Positions 58,198 through 64,000 of a stretch of 64,000 bases of DNA are shown one piece after another. Each line of letters starts with the position of its first letter. Position 1 is the stretch's first letter. This DNA comes from Beroe forskalii. Its lineage: Eukaryota > Ctenophora > Nuda > Beroida > Beroidae. The DNA lies in NCBI GenBank assembly GCA_011033025.1, contig WFMF01000001.1, positions 983,755 to 1,047,754 on the forward strand, given 5' to 3'. Both the position numbers and the translations under genes were made by a program. The notes beneath the pieces were generated by a model. It was given only the letters and a program-made list of their open reading frames with translations, was not told where the DNA came from and searched no databases.

Positions 58198-61100
58198 TTA
58201 GTATCTGGATTCAATAGCTGAGCAAACAGCCACTGTTTCTCTGAGCAAGTTCTCAAAGATGGAGTCTGCAATTCTGAATTTGACGACCAATTCGTCAGAG
58301 TCGTAATCCGTCCATTCAGCTTCCTCGTCTCGAATATCCTGGGTTAGTGGAGGTAAAGATTGGAGGAAGACAAGGGAAAGATTAAGAAGACAAGAAATAT
58401 GGGAAATTATAACTTTTTTAACAGAGGGGTGAAAGGGGACGAGGGAAAATTAGAAAACGAGTAGAGGAAGGGAAAGGGAGTTCAAGGAGGCATCATAGAA
58501 GGGTTAATAGTGCAGCATGATGTTGAATGTTTATACAATGAAGGACCCCTACCTGAGCCAGAATGTTCTCCATATTGTGGTATTGCCGCGGCTTGCACTC
58601 CTCTCCCAACCCTAGAATCCTGACCACGAGGCTGGGTAACACCTCGTGCATGGTATCCAGGGTAACCCTCGTGCTGGGCAGACCTCGCATCCAATGAGGA
58701 CGAGGCTGGCGCCGAGTGGCTGCCTTCCAGGGCGGCAGTTCCTCGTGGTCCCCTCGGTCAGGGTGGAGTTTATACTCGGCAATGACTTGAAGGAAGCACT
58801 CGTGGGTCGTGGAGAGGACCAGATCGTTGTAGATACGGCCCTGGAAGAGAGGGGATTAGCCAAATATTTCTCGTCACTCGCTTTTTCTCCACTCGCTTTT
58901 TCTCCACTCGCTTTTTCTCCACTCGCTTTTTCTCCACTCGCTGTTTACCACTCACAATCCAAGTGTCTCGACGTTCTTAATATTAGAAATTTTTAGAAAA
59001 CATGGGGAATTAGGACAGAATTCGTAATTTTGAAAAAACGGAGAAATAACGATGATTCGCTTTCCTTGTTTCTGTACCTGAGAGCGTTCATCCTGAGTAA
59101 AATCATCAGGGAAGGTGGTGTCTAGGTGGAGTGTCTCAATAGAGACAGGTCTCCGGTCTCTGATGCATGACACCAGGTGTTTGGTGGCTGCTGCAGCTAG
59201 ATCCCGGGTAGATTCCGCGGTGTTGTGTACAGTGATCTGAAAAGTGAAAAGTGTTATCATAAGTTCATTCAGGGCTGCATGCAATGTTTTGTAATCTTTT
59301 TCAGTGCCTTCAATTTGAACTTGATCTAGAATTTGGATTTGGAAGCAGTTTCTATAAAGCTTGCTTCAAAAAAGCTTCACTGTTTCATGATATTTTAATT
59401 CAAATAGAGATTGCACCAATTCACAATTCGCCTACCTTGGAAGGGGGAGGAGTGTCCGGTGTCAGGAGGGCCGGTCTCTCCTCAGCTGTAGTACAGGACC
59501 GAGCAAGGGACAAGGCACTCTCCAACTCAGTGTCTCGAAATGTGTCGTTAAACAGACCCGATTCTGCGGGAGGAAATGGACTTAGATGTAGGAATATGGG
59601 CTGTTGGGAAAGTTATTCAGATAGAATTCCAATGCAGAGCAACGTTATACCTTCCCTCAATAATCCCTTTTCTCTCTTCTAATCATCATTACTCCTCAAC
59701 CCAAAAAGTCTCTTCTTCCCATCTCTCCACATTATCCTCACTCTCCATCACACCCTACCTCCTTTTCTCACCTCTTGGAGACAGCTGATCGGGCGAGGTA
59801 GGAGACCTCTCCGTGTACTTTGGAGACAGAGTCAACTCTCTCTGCTTCTTAGACTGCCTCACCCTCAACATCTTCTGAAGGGCAGTCCTCAGCATCTCAT
59901 CTGTTAAATCCTGCGACATCCCATCCACATCAAGCCCCCGAGGGGTGGTGCTCTTGATGAGCTCATCAGGGGATGTGATGATGTCATCAGGGGATGATGC
60001 AGGGGATGATTCGTGAGGGAGGGATTCGGAAGGGATTGGAGCGGTGTTCCTGCTTCCAAGGGCGGTGGGAATGCTCTCGTCGGAGATGGTCTTTTCTTCC
60101 TCATCGCTCACTTTCTGACTGAGGATGTCTTGGATGGGCGTAGTCGAGCCTGGGATAAAGATGAAAATATAGTTGCTGTACTCCAAATATCTGACAAAAT
60201 AGGGCAAAATATGAGCATGATAATTAATTGATTGGGAGTTGGACGTGAGAGGCGAGACTTTTGTGATCCATAACGGTGATTCAGCGGAAACTCTTTTACC
60301 TGAAGAAGATCTGAATCTCTTGGAGGGTTCTGAGATGAGATCCTTGAGTTCTGACATGGTTTTTGAAGCAGACATGGATCCCTCGCTAACATCGGACTTG
60401 GGTTGTGAAGTCCGGGGTTGGTTGGCTGAGGCTACCTCGATACTTTCATCATGAGATATCTCATCTAGACCACGATCTGTTGTGTCGTCTAACTCTTCTT
60501 CGATCTGGCGGAGCAAAAAAAGCATTTCAATACACGATTCTGTAAAAGATGCTTGAATTTGTACGTTTTTGGGGCTGTGTCAGAAGAAACTGTGTCAAAC
60601 AATCAAGATATCAAACAGAACTTACCATAGAAGATACAGGAACAGAAGGAGCTTTGAGTGAGCTCTGTCTGAGACTCTGACTCCTCAGACTTTTAGGACT
60701 CCTCTCCCCAGCAGGAGGTGAGGGGCGGTGTGGAGATAATGAGGCAGCAGGCGAGGGTCTGTGAGGTGAAGAGGCAGGGGAAGCGGGTTCGTTTGGCGGC
60801 GAGAAAGCGGCTAGAATGGGATCAACATGTCGTGTAGTGGAGCCAGTTCCAGTGCCTGAGGCTGAGGGAGTGAGTGGTGATTTCAGGGACTTAATGGGGA
60901 AAACGATTGAGTTTTCTAGCGAAGAATGGACTTAATTAACGCAGGACTGTTGAGTATTGACAAACGCTGTAACCTCAGAGTTCTAAAACGAAGTATAGGA
61001 CGCATTACTCACGTTGTATCAATTCAAGGAAATGTTATCATTACCTGATGTGGGGGATGACAAGTCAGTGAGATTAGAGAAGAGTCCGGGGGACTTGGGG

Positions 61101-64000
61101 CTCTTCTGTTCCGGTGTCTTATCACCGTCCCCTGACATGGACCTTGTCCTCAGCACCTCACCACCGAGGGTGGGGGTTTTAGGCTCGCTAGCCTTGTCAT
61201 CTTCATCTGAAAAACAACTGTACTAAAAAACGATTCCAGAACTATTGCTAATTTCTAAATGAGGGAGGGGGCATAGATCCTGCAACTGTTGCGAAATAAG
61301 CTAATTGCGAGTCACGAAAATGCAATAAAATCAACCCTTATTATTTTTGCGCCACGAATCTTACTATGATTTTATCTCAAATCATTAAGTACTTAAGTAG
61401 TTTCAAATTCAGCAAATCTTCAATACTCCATGTGCCCTATAACTCATGAAACTCACAGTAAGTCTCACCTGGCATCATAGGTGTAAGCGCCTCCACATCA
61501 AGCTCCAAGTTCAGCAGTCCAGGACTGGTTTTAGCAGCTGACATGATATCAGCTGATTTACTCAGTGACTCGTCTATGTTAGACAGCAGTGATCTGATAT
61601 CCTCATCCTCACTCTCATCAAAAGACAGAGTGTAACTGTTCTTCACAGGAGCTCTGGAAGTCAGCTTGGATTGGGAGGTAGAATCTCCCCCAATGTTCAG
61701 GGCAGCTAGTTTCTCTGATATGCTCTTAGGGGCACTGCTCTCTGATTTCTCACTGGTTTGTTTGTTGGAAGACCGAGGGAGGGATGCTCCTGATGCAGCA
61801 GATCGAGGGGGAACTGACACAACCCCTGCTGATTTCTCTGAGGACAAGACTTCAGATATCTCTTCTGAGATGTCTTCAGATATGGTGTCATCCCTCTTCT
61901 GACTAGACACTTTGACTGAGTCTGGTTTCTGGGAGGAAGGAAGGTTCTTGTAGGACCCAATGCTGATATCGGTGTTATCATTGATACTGCTCCCTGAAGA
62001 AATAGACAGATCCTCCATAACATCTTTAACATCTATGTGAAGGGAGGGTTGAAAGGACTCGTGGTAAGGTGGTTCATCATCCCCGACCCCAATCTCATCA
62101 ACTTCTCTCAGGGAGTAAATCCCTCCTTTATCAGACCCTCCACTGATCTCATCAGCCTCTAGATCCCCCAGGGATTTGATAAGCTCAACTCCACCAGATT
62201 TAGAGGATTTGGCTGAACTTTCTCGAGATTTGGCTGAACTCTCCCTCGATTTGGCTGAGCTCTCTCTAGATTTTGCTGAACTTTCTCTAGATTTGGAAGA
62301 GTCCCCTGGCAGAGAGAAATGAACAGGAGATCCCAGCTCAGCAGTGGAGGGAAGCAGCTTGTGGAATGACGGTTCAGAGTACTTGCTGAGATCTTCTGAT
62401 ATCGAGTTAGAAGTATCATCCAACACTTTCTTCTTACTCGAAATGGCGGATGAAACCGAGGATACTGGTTGTGGAGCAGCAGCGGAAGACTTCTTCATCT
62501 TAGCACTTGACACCCTTCCAAGCGACTCACTAACAGACTTTATTGACTCTGATATGCTTCCATCATCGTGTTTATCCGAGATTTCAGAAGATGTCACAGA
62601 TATTATCCTAGAGCTGTCTGGAGAGAGGGATATGTCGGATTTGGAGCTGATGCTTCTGATAATGGATCGTTTGGTGGGTGAGTCTCTGTCAGAGCGACTG
62701 GGAGATTGTTGTCTCAGTTTAGTGGAGATCTGACCTTTCTGCTTCTCTATCACATCCGTTACTGTCTGAAAGTATTGTGGATAAGAATGTGAGCAATGAT
62801 ATATGGAACACAATTTATAAAAGATCTGATTGTGGAACGTAGGTAAAATCATTTCATTCCATCCTGCGTGCAGTTTATATCGATCCAACTTCAGCTTTTT
62901 CGACCCGATCACATCCCCTCATCACCTGTATCTGCTTCCTCAGTCTCATCTCCTGCTGTTTCAATGCTTCCTTCTTCTTCACCTGCTGCACTTTCAGCAG
63001 CTTCCTTGCTTCTGACTTCTTCTTACGAAGTTCCTCCTTCAAACTCTGAACTCGCTCCTCCATCTCCAATACCTGATTGTGTGTGGTAAAAAACTAACAA
63101 ATGATCATATTTAAATAATCAAATTTAATTTGGTGCCTATCGAACACCCAATTTCTTGAACCTCCACAGATCCTGAAAACCTACCTCCGTGGTGTTCTGG
63201 TCTGGATCAATGACTGACATAGAAGGAGATTCCGGCACTGGCACCCCCTCCCTGCAACGGGGAGTAGACGTAACCCTAGGGGACTCCCTGAGGGTGTCTT
63301 CCAGATCTTCTTTGATGGTGGAGCCGGTGTCGTCCAGTGGGGTGATGCCCATGGGGAGACGAGTGGTGGAGGAAATGCCGAACTCTTGCTCAATCTGGGG
63401 TGAGAAAAGGTAGAAATAGAGAAAAGGTGATGTAAGCTTAGTTGGTGATAGGTGATAGATGTCAAACCCTTGCTTTATCTAGAATGTGGTGAGATGAGAT
63501 AGAAACAATGATGAACGGAAGAAAACAACTTATTGAAGGCTCATCATCCATGAGCTTAAAACCGCAAAGGTGCAGAACTTAACCTTTTCAGTCTCATGTT
63601 TTCTCCGACAGAGCGAGGTCCAGCAATCTCTTGACTTCCTGACCCTCCTTCTGAATCTTGTCGTTGAAGTCAGTGAGATCCCTGATCCTCTGGGATCTTC
63701 TACGTCATACACGCTGCTCACGTCCGTATCTATCGAGATATCAGAAACAATAAGAAATAATAGTAAAAAATTTATGATAGAAAAATTTATTTTGGTGATC
63801 CCAGACCTTCGCCCATGGGGCCCCTGCAAGAAGACTTCAGCCTCCTTTCCTACGCCAAAATTACACAAACGGGACTTTCTCTGGCCAAACTTTCTGCGTA
63901 AATATACCGAGTCTCCTACGCACCGTATTCTGAATAATTGCGTCTGGTGTACTCTGACATATCAGTATCGGACACCTCCACATCAGTGGGTTGTTCTTCA
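58198..64000 (-). CDS. CEP350: CEP350-like centrosomal protein, C-terminal part
   Basis: A large centriole/centrosome scaffold protein; the 5' part lies beyond the window. Approximate exons: 63922-64000, 63583-63730, 63184-63394, 62929-63072, 61469-62767, 61046-61206, 60625-60891, 60300-60506, 59774-60149, 59435-59563, 59079-59237, 58553-58843, 58198-58338. Visible parts: a basic coiled coil (KEELRKKKSEARKLLKVQQV), a long Ser-rich disordered region with four SRESSAK repeats (62,210-62,300), and a conserved end, NDLVLSTTHECFLQVIAEY ... KPRQYHNMENILAQ ... DEEAEWTDYDSDELVVKFRI ADSIFENLL, which matches the vertebrate CEP350 C-terminus (EEEAQWVNYDEDEL type). In exon 63583-63730 the coiled coil DFNDKIQKEGQEVKRLLDLA is in a different frame from both exon ends, implying two compensating base errors. 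Confidence 0.85.
58868..58945. repeat. 15-bp tandem repeat in CEP350 intron
   Basis: Four to five head-to-tail units of CACTCGCTTTTTCTC. Confidence 0.9.

Noticed and set aside
59284-59682. Plus-strand 132-codon frame opposite CEP350
   Set aside because: It runs antisense across a supported CEP350 exon and its introns, with no domain of its own.

Overview
This is nuclear DNA of an intron-rich, AT-rich animal, probably a non-vertebrate. Every confident gene is a metazoan or eukaryotic single-copy type split by short GT-AG introns. Two of them, CEP350-like and TEDC1-like, point to an animal that builds conventional centrioles. I cannot name the species or phylum from sequence alone.

Layout. 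1-4.7 kb: a LINE ORF1 fragment, then the left arm of a large inverted duplication carrying NIM1-type kinase exons on the + strand. 4.7-24.1 kb: a gene-poor spacer packed with non-autonomous DNA transposons (several with matching terminal inverted repeats and target duplications), two Penelope-like retroelement remnants, a broken LINE ORF1, minisatellites, and several families of short DNA hairpins including a cloverleaf-like nested palindrome. 24.2-31.7 kb: the right arm, with the same kinase exons on the - strand; one intron has been swollen by two satellite arrays (171 and 174 bp periods), the first of which switches orientation part way. 31.8-41.6 kb: RPAP1 on the - strand, with a complete gamma-glutamyl hydrolase gene (+ strand) nested in one of its introns; RPAP1 stops short of its C-terminus where the duplicated kinase block begins. 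42.4-44.7 kb: FICD. 45.4-46.1 kb: GC-rich repeats with a long perfect-like palindrome. 46.9-53.8 kb: AP-1 mu subunit, complete, 12 exons, with an inverted tandem repeat block in one intron. 54.4-55.4 kb: single-exon TEDC1-like gene. 56.2-56.7 kb: a 27-bp minisatellite. 58.2-64 kb: the 3' part of a CEP350-like gene, running off the right edge.

The genes do not form one pathway: RPAP1 (RNA polymerase II assembly/import), FICD (ER chaperone AMPylation), AP1M (clathrin adaptor), GGH (lysosomal folate metabolism), NIM1 (AMPK-related kinase), and the neighbouring centriolar pair TEDC1/CEP350. Several conserved genes (RPAP1, GGH, AP1M, CEP350) each show a one-base frame break, and part of the AP1M intron looks like poor-quality consensus, so base-level errors in the assembly are likely. 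The most distinctive content is the structural DNA: the inverted kinase duplication, orientation-switching satellites, and hairpin families with conserved loops and locus-specific stems.
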